DNA of 64,000 bases, taken from an uncultured Macellibacteroides sp. (GTDB lineage Bacteria; Bacteroidota; Bacteroidia; Bacteroidales; Tannerellaceae). The position numbers and the translations under genes are program-made. Each line of letters begins with the position of its first letter. Position 1 is the first letter of the stretch. The stretch is from contig NZ_OY762974.1 of the NCBI RefSeq assembly GCF_963667135.1, positions 1,550,001 to 1,614,000 of the forward strand. The letters run 5' to 3'. This document shows, one piece after another, positions 1 through 8,814 of the stretch. The notes below the pieces were generated by a model that was not told where the DNA came from, did no database searches, and saw nothing but the letters and a program-made list of their open reading frames with translations.

Positions 1-1508
1 ATTTGCTGGAAACCAACCCCGATAAGGCAAACATCAATTCAGCAATCGCAGACCGCGATGAAGAACGTGTAGCTGGTGGTACAGGAGGGTTCTCAAATCA
101 GACACTTGCTTCTTATTTCGGACGTATTGATTACAACTTCGACGAACGTTACATGATTCAGGCTACCGTTCGCCGTGACGGTTCTTCAAACTTCGGTCCA
201 AATCACAAATGGGCAGTATTTCCTTCCGTTTCTTTAGGTTGGAATGTAACCAATGAAGCCTTTATGGAAAGTCGCCCGGAATGGTTCAGCAACCTGAAAA
301 TCAGAGGTAGCTGGGGTAAGAATGGTAACGAACGTATCGGTCAGTTCCGCTATACCAGTTTAATGGATGGTGGTCAGAACTATTATTTCGGATCGGGCGA
401 TAACGCAGCCATGCAGTATGGTAGCAGTCCTTCAAAAATTGCGAATCCGGATGTAAAATGGGAAGAATCAGAGCAGCTTGACTTAGGTTTTGAATCTCGC
501 TTTTTCAACAATGCGCTCACTTTTAGTTTTGACTATTTCAAAAAGAATACCAACGGTATGTTGATGGACCAGCCAATTCCGGCTTATGTAGGAAAAGGGG
601 CTCCTATCGCCAATGCGGGAGATATGCAAAACTGGGGTCTTGAGTTTGAGTCTACTTATAAAATGCAGATTGAAGATTTCACATTCAATATCGGAGCCAA
701 CGCTTCTTACCTGAACAACAAGCTTATCAAATTGGGAAATGCTTCCGGCGAAGCTATCTATGCTGATGCAGGAGCTTCGGGTGTAGGCAGCTATGTAAAA
801 GGTAAGAACGGCGAAGTTTATCCATACTTCTACGGATACAAGACAGGTGGAATTCTGCAAACACAGCAACAGGCTAACGAATATAATACCAAATTTAATG
901 AAAGTGCACAGCCCGGTGACGTAATCTTCCAGGATATTGCCGGTGCAACAGATGCAAACGGTAATGCAGTTCCAGACGGAAAGATTACCGATGCTGATAA
1001 AACCAAAATTGGGAAGGGTATGCCCGACTGGACATTTGGTCTAAGTATGGGTGCAGATTGGAAAGGCTTCGATTTGAATCTTTTCTTCCAGGGAACAGCC
1101 GGAAACGATGTGTTCGACTTCTCTCAACGTGGAGATATTCAGGCAATGAACCGTCCGTCGTGGATGTTGGATCGTTGGATTGGCGAAGGTACATCAAACA
1201 AAATTCCCCGCATGACAGCTGTTAACCCGAACCGTAACTGGCGTTCATCCGATTTGTACGTGAAAGATGGTTCTTATATACGTCTGAAAACGATCCAACT
1301 TGGCTATACTTTGCCTTCTGCTCTTTTGCAGAAAGCATCCGTTCAACGTCTTCGTTTGTTCGTTACCGCAGAAAACCTGCTTACATTTACTGATTACGAT
1401 GGCTTTGATCCGGAAATCGCAGCAGGCGATTATTTCAATATCGGTGTAGACAAGGGAATCTATCCGCAGTCAAGAACTATTTCGGTAGGTGCAAACCTTA
1501 CTTTCTAA
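1..1508 (+). CDS. susC: SusC-like TonB-dependent receptor, C-terminal part
   Basis: Only the last ~500 residues are inside the window; the reading frame is open through the left edge, so the gene starts upstream. The protein is an outer-membrane TonB-dependent porin that imports oligosaccharides together with SusD. The visible part has the alternating aromatic/polar strand pattern of the beta-barrel (for example RFFNNALTFSFDYFKKNTNG and GMPDWTFGLSMGADWKGFDL), a typical SusC segment near the end (IQLGYTLPSALLQK, then FVTAENLLTFTDYDGFDPE), and ends RTISVGANLTF with a terminal aromatic residue, the usual barrel closing strand. The SusD gene begins 13 bp after its stop. The plug domain, the TonB box and any N-terminal carboxypeptidase-like domain are outside the window, so substrate class rests on the downstream enzymes. 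Confidence 0.95.
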   Translation, partial: LLETNPDKANINSAIADRDEERVAGGTGGFSNQTLASYFGRIDYNFDERYMIQATVRRDGSSNFGPNHKWAVFPSVSLGWNVTNEAFMESRPEWFSNLKIRGSWGKNGNERIGQFRYTSLMDGGQNYYFGSGDNAAMQYGSSPSKIANPDVKWEESEQLDLGFESRFFNNALTFSFDYFKKNTNGMLMDQPIPAYVGKGAPIANAGDMQNWGLEFESTYKMQIEDFTFNIGANASYLNNKLIKLGNASGEAIYADAGASGVGSYVKGKNGEVYPYFYGYKTGGILQTQQQANEYNTKFNESAQPGDVIFQDIAGATDANGNAVPDGKITDADKTKIGKGMPDWTFGLSMGADWKGFDLNLFFQGTAGNDVFDFSQRGDIQAMNRPSWMLDRWIGEGTSNKIPRMTAVNPNRNWRSSDLYVKDGSYIRLKTIQLGYTLPSALLQKASVQRLRLFVTAENLLTFTDYDGFDPEIAAGDYFNIGVDKGIYPQSRTISVGANLTF

Positions 1509-1521
1509 TCTTAAAAACAGT

Positions 1522-3030
1522 ATGAATATGAAAAAGTATAAATTCATTTTATTAATAGCGGCCGTTATTGGTTTTACCTCTTGCGGCGATGACTTTCTGA
1601 CTAACCATCCAACCCAATCTCAGGAAGCGGGAGGAGCTGCAACGGAAGGAGCCATTTTGTCGAATTTAGGTGCTTGTTACCAGATCCTTCTTTTTGATAG
1701 TTATGCCAACAGCAATTACAATAGTATCCCTTTGATGTCGGATCTTCGTGCGGATGATATCTTTAAAGGGGGTGGCGACGCAGGCGACCAGGGTCAGCTG
1801 TATCGTTTATCTCAATTGGATGCTACATCTACAGAATTGCCAATGGGTATATGGCAGATCTACTACAATGGCTTAAGTCGTTCCAACAATGTGATTCTTG
1901 CTTGCGAAAATGCAATCGATGTTCCGGAAGATAAGTTGAATCAATACAAAGCAGAGGCACATTTTCTGCGTGCATACTACGTTCATTGGTTGTGGAAATT
2001 CTGGGGAAACATTCCTTACTTTGAAGAAGACCTTCCTGCTCCCTATATGGCAAAACAGTATACTGCCGATGAGATTTACAATGAAATCATTGAAGACGTT
2101 AACTTTGCTATCGAAGGAGACAAGCTGCCGATGCGCACAACTGCTGCAAACGACGGACGTGTAAACAAAGCTGCCGCAATGATGTTGAAGGCCCGTGTTG
2201 TAATGTATCAGAAAGACCAGTCTAAATATGCGGAAGTATTAAGTGATATGAATGAAATTATCGCCAGCAACAAGTTCCGTTTGGTTGATGATTTTGCAAG
2301 TATCTGGTTAAATTCGGGAGAGTTTTGTGACGAATCTATTTTTGAAACCAATCAGTTGCCCGAAGGAAAAACTTGGGGTGCCAGCTGGCAGGGATACGGA
2401 ACGAACCTTCCGGCCTTTATTTCTCCAAATGGTTTAAGCGGACAAGAATTGTTTATTGGTGGCTGGGGATTTGGTCCCGTTCGTGAGTCTGCCTGGACTA
2501 TGTATGAAGAAGGCGACGAGAGAAGAGAAGGTTCCATCAATCATTTCGAAGATGGCACTTATACCGTACGCTTCCAGAACACAGGTTACTTTATGGCAAA
2601 ATATGCTGCCCGCAAGGGATATAACCCTCCTCCGGGTGATATCGATCTGAACTTTGATAATAACTTCCGTATTTTCCGTTATGCAGAAGTATTGCTTAAT
2701 GCTGCCGACCTGATGGTAATTGGTGGTGCTGCTCCAAGTGGAATTACTGCCCAGGAGTGTGTGGACCAGATCCGTCTTCGTGCCGGTCTTGCTTCTGTAC
2801 CTGCTACTGCTGCCAATATCAAATTGGAGCGTCGTCGTGAATTTTTAGGGGAAGGGCTACGCTTCTGGGATTTGGTTCGTTGGGGTGATGCCTCTGTTCT
2901 TACCGAGAACCTTCCTGCATTTTCCTCCAACCGGATATGGGACGATCATTGTAAGTATTTGCCTATACCTCAATCTGAAATCGAAAAGACTGAAGGCGAA
3001 TTCTTGTTGAAACAAAATCCAGGTTATTAA
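1522..3030 (+). CDS. susD: SusD/RagB-family glycan-binding outer-membrane lipoprotein
   Basis: Surface lipoprotein that caps the SusC barrel and captures glycan. I start it at the ATG at 1522 (a second ATG lies two codons on), because translation from there gives a compact signal peptide ending in a lipobox (VIGFTSC, Cys21) followed by GDD, a typical export start for Bacteroidota surface lipoproteins; the frame remains open further upstream but overlaps susC. The ~502 aa length fits the family. SusD features are the TPR-like helices in the N-terminal half (KAEAHFLRAYYVHWLWKFWG, the family's ARALRA-Y type segment), AAMMLKARVVMY, and the C-terminal block LERRREFLGEGLRFWDLVRW followed by KYLPIPQSEI. 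It sits between susC and the PKD lipoprotein, so it is co-transcribed. Confidence 0.96.
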   Translation: MNMKKYKFILLIAAVIGFTSCGDDFLTNHPTQSQEAGGAATEGAILSNLGACYQILLFDSYANSNYNSIPLMSDLRADDIFKGGGDAGDQGQLYRLSQLDATSTELPMGIWQIYYNGLSRSNNVILACENAIDVPEDKLNQYKAEAHFLRAYYVHWLWKFWGNIPYFEEDLPAPYMAKQYTADEIYNEIIEDVNFAIEGDKLPMRTTAANDGRVNKAAAMMLKARVVMYQKDQSKYAEVLSDMNEIIASNKFRLVDDFASIWLNSGEFCDESIFETNQLPEGKTWGASWQGYGTNLPAFISPNGLSGQELFIGGWGFGPVRESAWTMYEEGDERREGSINHFEDGTYTVRFQNTGYFMAKYAARKGYNPPPGDIDLNFDNNFRIFRYAEVLLNAADLMVIGGAAPSGITAQECVDQIRLRAGLASVPATAANIKLERRREFLGEGLRFWDLVRWGDASVLTENLPAFSSNRIWDDHCKYLPIPQSEIEKTEGEFLLKQNPGY

Positions 3031-3058
3031 TTCACTCTTAATCTAATAAAGCATACAT

Positions 3059-4513
3059 ATGAAAAATATATTTAAATTAGGATTGTTTGCGTTTATGTCG
3101 ATCTTGCTGATGACAGCCTGCGATCCACAAGAAAGTTCTGATTACGCGTTGGGGGATATGCCAACCGCGGATCAGTTGAATTTTGACGCAATCCCTACAG
3201 CTGCGAAAGCAAATGTGATTGATTTTAAGAACACTTCTTCTGTCAAAGGGGTAGCTACCTGGGATTTAGGTGATGGTTCTAAGGCAAAAGGCGAAACGGC
3301 TCAGGGAATTTATGCATTTAAGGGAGAGTACACGGTTGTAATGACTCTTTATACTTCCGGCGGATCTACCAGCATTACAAAGAAAATTGTTGTTGAAAAC
3401 GACGATATGTCTTTGCTTGATACACCGATGTACAACGCATTAACCGGTGGAGCTGCCAATTTAAAAGGCAAAACATGGGTGTTTGACCAGTATCACGACG
3501 GTCATTTCGGCGTTGGTCCTGTTACCGACACTAAACCAAGCTGGTGGTCTTGCCCGGCAGAAGGTAAAACGGAAAGCTCTATGTATACGCAGGAATTTAC
3601 ATTTACTCAGGTAGGTGTTAAATTTGATTGGAAGAATAATGGATATGTATATTCCAATGAAAACGGACGGGCTGCTTTGGCAGGTCTGGGTTATACCAAC
3701 TCTGTTGTTCCCGGTGCAGGCGATTTTGACGTTGCTTATGCTCCGAAACCTTCCTACACGTTTGCCTTGAACGAAGCAGCGAAAACGATTACATTGAGCG
3801 ACGGGGCTTTCTTTGGTCATTATGCAGGAACTTCAACCTACGAGATCCTCAGTCTTACTGAGGATGAAATGTATATCAAATGTGCCAGTACAGTAGAAAA
3901 TGGCAATGGCTGGTGGTACCGTTTTATTCCTAAAGAAAAGAATATCAAACCGGTGGTTATTATTCCATTGAAAGCTATTGCACTGAATGAAGATTTTGAA
4001 TCGGCTACTCCTAAAGTTACATTTGCTTACGAAGATATGGGCTCGTTGGTTGATCCTTATTATTCAAATCCGGCACCGCTGGGCGTGAATACATCCGGCA
4101 AAGTGTTCTTGTACGAGAAATCTGACAAATTCTATTCAAACATATTCTTTACAGCTTCCGGGTATAAGTTTGATCTGACAGAACAGAATAAGGTATCTAT
4201 CAAGGTATTCCTTCCTTCTTACAATGACTATACAACTGACTTCCCTGTTGCAGGCGATTGGATTACCAATGCTAAATTGAAACGCCAGGTAGCTGTAAAA
4301 TTGCAGGATTCAAGCAAAGGTGGTAATGCATGGCAAACACAAACAGAGATAGTGAAGGCTGATCTTGCAACAGATAAATGGATCGAGCTTACATTTGATT
4401 TCAGCACTGTTAGCAACCGTCAGGATTACGATAAGATTGTGATTCAGTTTGGTGCCGAAGGTCATGCTGCTCCTGGTATTTTCTTCTTAGACAACTTCAG
4501 CTTTAAAAAATAA
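3059..4513 (+). CDS. PKD-domain surface glycan-binding lipoprotein (SGBP-like)
   Basis: A 484-residue protein in the position where PULs encode SusE/F-type or SGBP-B proteins. The N-terminus is a lipoprotein signal (ILLMTAC, Cys21, followed by DP). Residues ~50-112 form a PKD-like fold (ATWDLGDGSKAKGE, then AYTFKG-like YAFKGEYTVVMTLYTSGG). The middle region (~125-300) has many Trp/Tyr/Phe and includes WWSCPAEG and GWWYRFIP, as expected for a carbohydrate-contact surface. The C-terminal ~175 residues (from ALNEDFES to FFLDNFSFKK) resemble a jelly-roll binding module. No catalytic signature was seen. The stop codon directly abuts the ATG of the GH16 gene. Binding of beta-glucan is inferred from the neighbours; the sequence family itself was not identified beyond PKD. 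Confidence 0.8.
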   Translation: MKNIFKLGLFAFMSILLMTACDPQESSDYALGDMPTADQLNFDAIPTAAKANVIDFKNTSSVKGVATWDLGDGSKAKGETAQGIYAFKGEYTVVMTLYTSGGSTSITKKIVVENDDMSLLDTPMYNALTGGAANLKGKTWVFDQYHDGHFGVGPVTDTKPSWWSCPAEGKTESSMYTQEFTFTQVGVKFDWKNNGYVYSNENGRAALAGLGYTNSVVPGAGDFDVAYAPKPSYTFALNEAAKTITLSDGAFFGHYAGTSTYEILSLTEDEMYIKCASTVENGNGWWYRFIPKEKNIKPVVIIPLKAIALNEDFESATPKVTFAYEDMGSLVDPYYSNPAPLGVNTSGKVFLYEKSDKFYSNIFFTASGYKFDLTEQNKVSIKVFLPSYNDYTTDFPVAGDWITNAKLKRQVAVKLQDSSKGGNAWQTQTEIVKADLATDKWIELTFDFSTVSNRQDYDKIVIQFGAEGHAAPGIFFLDNFSFKK

Positions 4514-5587
4514 ATGATGAACCACAAGTGTATTGTATTACAGATTATCCTTCTGGGGTTCTGTTGCCTGGGTAGCCAGGCGCAGGCCCCCGAGGGCTAC
4601 TCGTTGGTCTGGTCCGATGAATTTACTGCCTCTGCTCCCGCCATGCCTGACGAGAGCCAGTGGTGGTATGAAACAGGCGGAAACGGATGGGGGAATAATG
4701 AGCTGCAATACTATGTGGCCGGTAAAGCCAGAGAAGATACGCTGGCACTTATTTCCGATGGCACGCTAAAGATTAAAGCGTTAAAAAAACGTTACTACAG
4801 CATGGATTATGTATCCATCCGAATGAATACAAAACAAAACTGGAAATACGGTTATTTCGAAACCCGGGCCAAAGTTCCAGGTAAAAAAGGTTCATGGGCG
4901 GCTTTCTGGATGATGCCTCAGAATTTTACCGCATGGCCTTTGGATGGCGAGATAGATATTATGGAATATGTGGGCTACCGTCCCAACGTTACCCAGACAT
5001 CCATTCATACGCAAAGCTACAATCATGTAATTCATACGGAGAAAACAGCCACTAAGAATATTTCGAATGCTGAAACGGAATTTCATATCTATGGATTGGA
5101 ATGGACAGAAGATAAAATAACAGGTTTTGTGGATGGGATTCCTTACTTTACATTCCTGAATGATAAGCTGGGAGATAAAAACACATGGCCTTTTGATGCG
5201 CCTTTTTACTTAAAACTGAATCTGGCAATAGGCGGCAACTGGGGGGGATTAATGGGTATAGACGAAAACCTTTGTCCTGCTGTATATGAAGTAGATTATG
5301 TAAGGGTGTATCAGTCTGTAAAAACTTCCCGCCCTTCACTGGAGGCGAAAAGTGCATCGCCATTCACCATATCACCCACGCTGGCAGACAACAGGGTGGT
5401 GGTTTCGGCCAATAATAGTAGCAGTTACACGGTTAGTGTAACTAACTTACATGGTCAGTTGATTGAGAAAAGAAAGAACTGCAAGGAAGATACGATAATT
5501 GATTGTTCAGGTTGGGCAAAAGGCTTGTATGTATTTACAGCCAGCAATGGTACTTTTACTCACTCCGACAAGGTATTGAAAAAATAA
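4514..5587 (+). CDS. GH16 family endo-beta-glucanase (laminarinase/lichenase type) with T9SS-like C-terminal domain
   Basis: Secreted retaining endoglucanase. Residues 1-25 are a signal peptide (GSQAQA). The GH16 domain covers ~27-268; its active site is GEIDIMEY, with nucleophile Glu146, Asp148 and acid/base Glu151. The short EIDIME spacing with the extra Met is the laminarinase-type (E-x-D-x-x-E) form. Substrate-side Trp residues (WWYETGGNGWGNNELQYY, FWMMPQN) also match beta-1,3-glucanases. Residues ~280-357 are not catalytic: they look like a type A T9SS sorting domain (SYTVSVTNLHGQLIEKR, then GLYVFTASNG, ending SDKVLKK). The enzyme therefore probably crosses the outer membrane by T9SS and is anchored or released, rather than being a lipoprotein. 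ATGATG gives two possible starts one codon apart; the first abuts the previous stop. Confidence 0.93.
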   Translation: MMNHKCIVLQIILLGFCCLGSQAQAPEGYSLVWSDEFTASAPAMPDESQWWYETGGNGWGNNELQYYVAGKAREDTLALISDGTLKIKALKKRYYSMDYVSIRMNTKQNWKYGYFETRAKVPGKKGSWAAFWMMPQNFTAWPLDGEIDIMEYVGYRPNVTQTSIHTQSYNHVIHTEKTATKNISNAETEFHIYGLEWTEDKITGFVDGIPYFTFLNDKLGDKNTWPFDAPFYLKLNLAIGGNWGGLMGIDENLCPAVYEVDYVRVYQSVKTSRPSLEAKSASPFTISPTLADNRVVVSANNSSSYTVSVTNLHGQLIEKRKNCKEDTIIDCSGWAKGLYVFTASNGTFTHSDKVLKK

Positions 5588-5602
5588 GTAAACATTTTAC
5601 AG

Positions 5603-7843
5603 ATGAAAATAAATGTACTAATTACAATGGCACTGGCTGCTTTGGTTTCCTGCCAAAGTTCCACTTCTGTGAAAAGCACCGATGTAGAAAAGAGAGTGGA
5701 AGAGTTGCTGGGTAAAATGACACTGGAAGAAAAGATTGGTCAGATGAACCAGATAAGTCCTTCCGGAGATGTGAATGCTACGGCGGAACTAATTAAGAAA
5801 GGGGAGATCGGATCTATACTTAATATTGCCGACCCTCAACTTATTAATGCTTACCAGCGCACCGCTGTCGAGCAGTCGCGTCTGGGTATTCCTTTGATCG
5901 TTGGCCGGGATGTTATCCATGGATTCAAAACCATTTTCCCGATACCACTGGGACAGGCCGCCTCTTTTAACCCTCAGCTGATTGCCGATGGTGCCCGTGT
6001 GGCCGCCATTGAAGCTGCTTCGGTGGGGGTCCGGTGGACTTTTGCCCCGATGGTCGACATCTCACGTGATCCGCGGTGGGGACGTATTGCCGAAAGTCTT
6101 GGCGAGGATACCTACCTTACTTCGGTACTGGGTGCCGCCATGGTAAAAGGTTTCCAGGGAGATTCCCTGAGTAATCCCACATCGATTGCCGCCTGTCCGA
6201 AACACTTTGTGGGTTACGGAGCTGCAGAAGGTGGACGAGACTATAACTCGACCAACATCCCCGAACGCCAGTTGCGCAACGTTTATCTTCCTTCGTTCGA
6301 GGCAGCCGCCAAAGCCGGAGCCGCCACGTATATGACTTCGTTCAATGCCAACGACGGAATACCCGCCTCGGGTAATGGCTTTATCCTGAAAGAGGTTCTT
6401 CGCAAGGAGTGGAAGTTCGACGGATTTGTAGTCTCCGACTGGGCTTCGATAGGAGAGATGATTCCTCACGGTTTCTGCAAGGACGAAAAGGAAGCAGCCT
6501 TAAAGGCGGTAAATGCGGGCGTTGATATGGAAATGGTAAGCTACACCTACGTAAAGCACCTCAAAGCGTTGATAGCCGAAGGGAAAGTAAAGGAAGAAAC
6601 CATCGATGATGCGGTACGTAACATCCTTCGGGTAAAGTTCCGTCTGGGACTGTTCGAGAATCCATATGTAGACGAAAGCAAACCTTCCGTCCTGTATGCG
6701 GAGGAACATCTTGCCAAAGCGAAGGAAGCAGCTATAGAATCGGCCGTTCTGTTGAAGAACGACGGCGATATCCTGCCACTTAAAGAAAACATAAAAACCA
6801 TAGCCGTTGTCGGCCCAATGGCCGATGCCCCTCACGATCAGATGGGAACGTGGGTATTTGACGGGGACAAAACCCATACTCAAACACCGTTAAAGGCATT
6901 GCAGGCAGCTTATGGTGATAAGGTTAACATAGTATACGCTCCGGGTTTAACCTATAGCCGAGATCCGGAAACAAGCGGAATAGCCGCCGCCGTACGTGCC
7001 GCCGCGGGTGCGGATATTGTCCTTGCCTTTGTGGGAGAGGAATCCATCCTGTCGGGTGAGGCGCACTGTCTGGCCAACCTGAACCTTCAGGGTTCTCAGA
7101 GCCAGCTAATTGAAGCGGTATCGAAGACCGGTAAACCGGTAGTAACGATTGTAATGGCAGGTAGACCGCTGACTATTGGCAAGGAAGCGTCCTTGTCCAG
7201 GGCGTTGCTTTACAGCTTCCATCCGGGCACTATGGGTGGCCCCGCCTTGGCGGACTTATTGTTTGGCAAGGCCGTTCCCAGCGGCAAGCTGCCGGTAACC
7301 TTCCCCAAGGAAGTAGGTCAGATTCCGATGTACTACAGTCATTACAATACAGGTCGTCCTTATCAGGGCACCGAAACGATGCTAAAAGATATCCCTGCCG
7401 AAGCCGGCCAAACATCGTTGGGCAATACGTCCTTTTACCTGGATGCAGGTTTTGAACCCTTGTATCCGTTTGGATACGGTTTATCATACAGCAAGTTTAC
7501 GTACAACAACGTGAAGTTATCGGGCACCAGGCTAAAGACGACGGATGTACTTACAGTCAGTTTCGACTTGACCAATGCCGGCAAATACGATGCGACAGAG
7601 GTAGCCCAGCTTTACGTGCAGGATAAGTTTGGATCTGTAGCCCGTCCGGTAAAGGAGCTAAAACGGTTTGACCGGATAGCTTTGAAGGCCGGCGAAACCA
7701 AGACGGTCACCTTTACCTTACCGATAGAAGAGCTTGCTTTCTGGAACATCGACATGCAGCATGTTGTAGAGGCAGGCGACTTTAACCTGTGGGTAGGTCC
7801 CAATAGTCAGGAAGGCATTGAAAGTTCTTTCGTTGTGGAATAG
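5603..7843 (+). CDS. bglX: GH3 family beta-glucosidase, lipoprotein
   Basis: A 746-residue GH3 enzyme expected to release glucose from the oligosaccharides made by the GH16 enzyme. The N-terminus has a lipobox (AALVSC, Cys17). The (beta/alpha)8 domain includes the substrate-contact GRDVIHGFKTIFPIPLG and CPKHFVGYGAAEGGRDYN; the nucleophile is Asp279 in GFVVSDWAS. The second alpha/beta domain starts near AKEAAIESAVLLKNDGDILP, and a C-terminal fibronectin III-like domain includes VAQLYVQDKFGSVARPVKELKRF. The layout and length match the BglX subgroup. It is the last gene of the PUL segment, 15 bp after the GH16 stop, followed by a hairpin terminator. The gene symbol is by homology class; exact linkage specificity cannot be read from sequence. 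Confidence 0.94.
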   Translation: MKINVLITMALAALVSCQSSTSVKSTDVEKRVEELLGKMTLEEKIGQMNQISPSGDVNATAELIKKGEIGSILNIADPQLINAYQRTAVEQSRLGIPLIVGRDVIHGFKTIFPIPLGQAASFNPQLIADGARVAAIEAASVGVRWTFAPMVDISRDPRWGRIAESLGEDTYLTSVLGAAMVKGFQGDSLSNPTSIAACPKHFVGYGAAEGGRDYNSTNIPERQLRNVYLPSFEAAAKAGAATYMTSFNANDGIPASGNGFILKEVLRKEWKFDGFVVSDWASIGEMIPHGFCKDEKEAALKAVNAGVDMEMVSYTYVKHLKALIAEGKVKEETIDDAVRNILRVKFRLGLFENPYVDESKPSVLYAEEHLAKAKEAAIESAVLLKNDGDILPLKENIKTIAVVGPMADAPHDQMGTWVFDGDKTHTQTPLKALQAAYGDKVNIVYAPGLTYSRDPETSGIAAAVRAAAGADIVLAFVGEESILSGEAHCLANLNLQGSQSQLIEAVSKTGKPVVTIVMAGRPLTIGKEASLSRALLYSFHPGTMGGPALADLLFGKAVPSGKLPVTFPKEVGQIPMYYSHYNTGRPYQGTETMLKDIPAEAGQTSLGNTSFYLDAGFEPLYPFGYGLSYSKFTYNNVKLSGTRLKTTDVLTVSFDLTNAGKYDATEVAQLYVQDKFGSVARPVKELKRFDRIALKAGETKTVTFTLPIEELAFWNIDMQHVVEAGDFNLWVGPNSQEGIESSFVVE

Positions 7844-7893
7844 ACTTTTTTTCTTCGTTCATAATTTGAGTATAACCAATGGTGTGTGTGATG

Positions 7894-7927
7894 GCCGGTT
7901 CAGGAGATTCTCCTGACCGGCTTTTTT
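7894..7927 (+). terminator. Rho-independent terminator after the GH3 gene
   Basis: GCCGGTTCAGGA pairs with TCCTGACCGGC (one bulged T) around a short loop, followed by TTTTTT. It ends the PUL transcript about 50 bp after the GH3 stop. Confidence 0.85.
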
Positions 7928-7998
7928 AGTTACATAAAACTGCTTATCTTTAACAGATACTTTTTCTTCTTTTATATGCAATTCCTTGTAAAGTTATT

Positions 7999-8006
7999 TA
8001 TCTTTG
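7999..8006 (+). promoter_or_regulatory. Bacteroidota -7 promoter box upstream of the transaldolase gene
   Basis: TATCTTTG matches the TAnnTTTG -7 consensus of the Bacteroides-type primary sigma factor and lies 26 bp before the ATG at 8032. No well-spaced TTTG -33 box was found. Confidence 0.6.
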
Positions 8007-8031
8007 TTTCATCACTTTAAATTAAAATGCT

Positions 8032-8688
8032 ATGAAGTTCTTTCTTGACACTGCTAATTTAGCGCAGATACGCGAAGCCAATGCGTTGGGCGTTTTGGAT
8101 GGGGTTACTACCAATCCTTCTTTGATGGCTAAAGAGGGTATTAAAGGTGCAGAAGGCTGCAAACAACATTATCTTGATATTTGTGATATTGTAAAAGGAG
8201 ATGTAAGCGCCGAAGTACTTGCAACAGATTTTGAAGGAATGGTGAAAGAGGGAAAAGAGCTGGCGTCTCTGCATCCCAACATTGTTGTGAAAATACCCTG
8301 CATTGCCGAGGGTATAAAAGCCATCCGCTATTTGTATGGCAAAGGAATCCGGACTAACTGTACCTTGGTTTTTTCGCCCGGACAGGCTTTACTGGCAGCT
8401 AAGGCGGGTGCGACTTATGTTTCTCCATTTGTGGGAAGATTGGACGATATTTCGAGCGATGGCATCGATTTGGTACGTAAGATTGTTGAGATGTATTCCA
8501 TTTATGGTTTTGAAACCCAGGTGCTGGCTGCATCCATTCGACATACGCAGCACATCATTCAGTGCATTGAAGTGGGTGCGCACGTGGCTACATGTCCTTT
8601 AAGTGCTATTTTAGGATTGCTTAAGCATCCGCTAACCGACAGCGGATTGGCTACATTCCTGGCGGACTCCAAAAAATATATGGAATAA
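8032..8688 (+). CDS. tal: Small (class III-type) transaldolase / FSA-family aldolase
   Basis: A 218-residue TIM-barrel aldolase of the TalC/FSA family, full length. The Schiff-base lysine is Lys87 in NIVVKIPCIAEG. Two positions separate transaldolases from fructose-6-phosphate aldolase in this family: Glu61 (SAEVLATD) where FSA has Gln, and Phe133 (VSPFVGRLDD) where FSA has Tyr. Both are the transaldolase form, so the likely reaction is dihydroxyacetone transfer between sedoheptulose-7-P and glyceraldehyde-3-P in the non-oxidative pentose phosphate pathway. It is monocistronic: its own promoter box lies upstream and a repeat array with terminator potential downstream. Confidence 0.93.
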   Translation: MKFFLDTANLAQIREANALGVLDGVTTNPSLMAKEGIKGAEGCKQHYLDICDIVKGDVSAEVLATDFEGMVKEGKELASLHPNIVVKIPCIAEGIKAIRYLYGKGIRTNCTLVFSPGQALLAAKAGATYVSPFVGRLDDISSDGIDLVRKIVEMYSIYGFETQVLAASIRHTQHIIQCIEVGAHVATCPLSAILGLLKHPLTDSGLATFLADSKKYME

Positions 8689-8695
8689 CAATTAG

Positions 8696-8761
8696 ATAAA
8701 AGGATGCACTCTTTTTCCGGAAAGGGTACATCCTTTTTTAAAAGAGGGTGCACGCTTTTCC
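8696..8761. repeat. 22-bp palindromic unit array A (3 units)
   Basis: Three 22-bp units at 8696-8717, 8718-8739 and 8740-8761. The aligned cores are GGATGCACTC, GGGTACATCC and GGGTGCACGC; each is preceded by an A-rich run and followed by TTTT. Units 1 and 2 can fold into a stem (AAAAGGATG with CATCCTTTT, one mismatch) followed by six T, so the array may also terminate the transaldolase transcript. Twelve bp separate it from the mutS -7 box. Units share GTACATCCTTTT with array C at 38046-38133. Confidence 0.75.
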
Positions 8762-8772
8762 GTAAGAAACTC

Positions 8773-8780
8773 TATCTTTG
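8773..8780 (+). promoter_or_regulatory. -7 promoter box of mutS
   Basis: TATCTTTG, 34 bp before the GTG start of mutS. The last unit of repeat array A covers the place where a -33 element would lie. Confidence 0.6.
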
Positions 8781-8814
8781 TCTTTCGCATTAGAACAATT
8801 TAAAGAGAATTACC

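Noticed and set aside
6061-6076. TCACGTGA palindrome in the GH3 gene as a ParB site
   Set aside because: Only the core matches parS; the outer half-sites do not.
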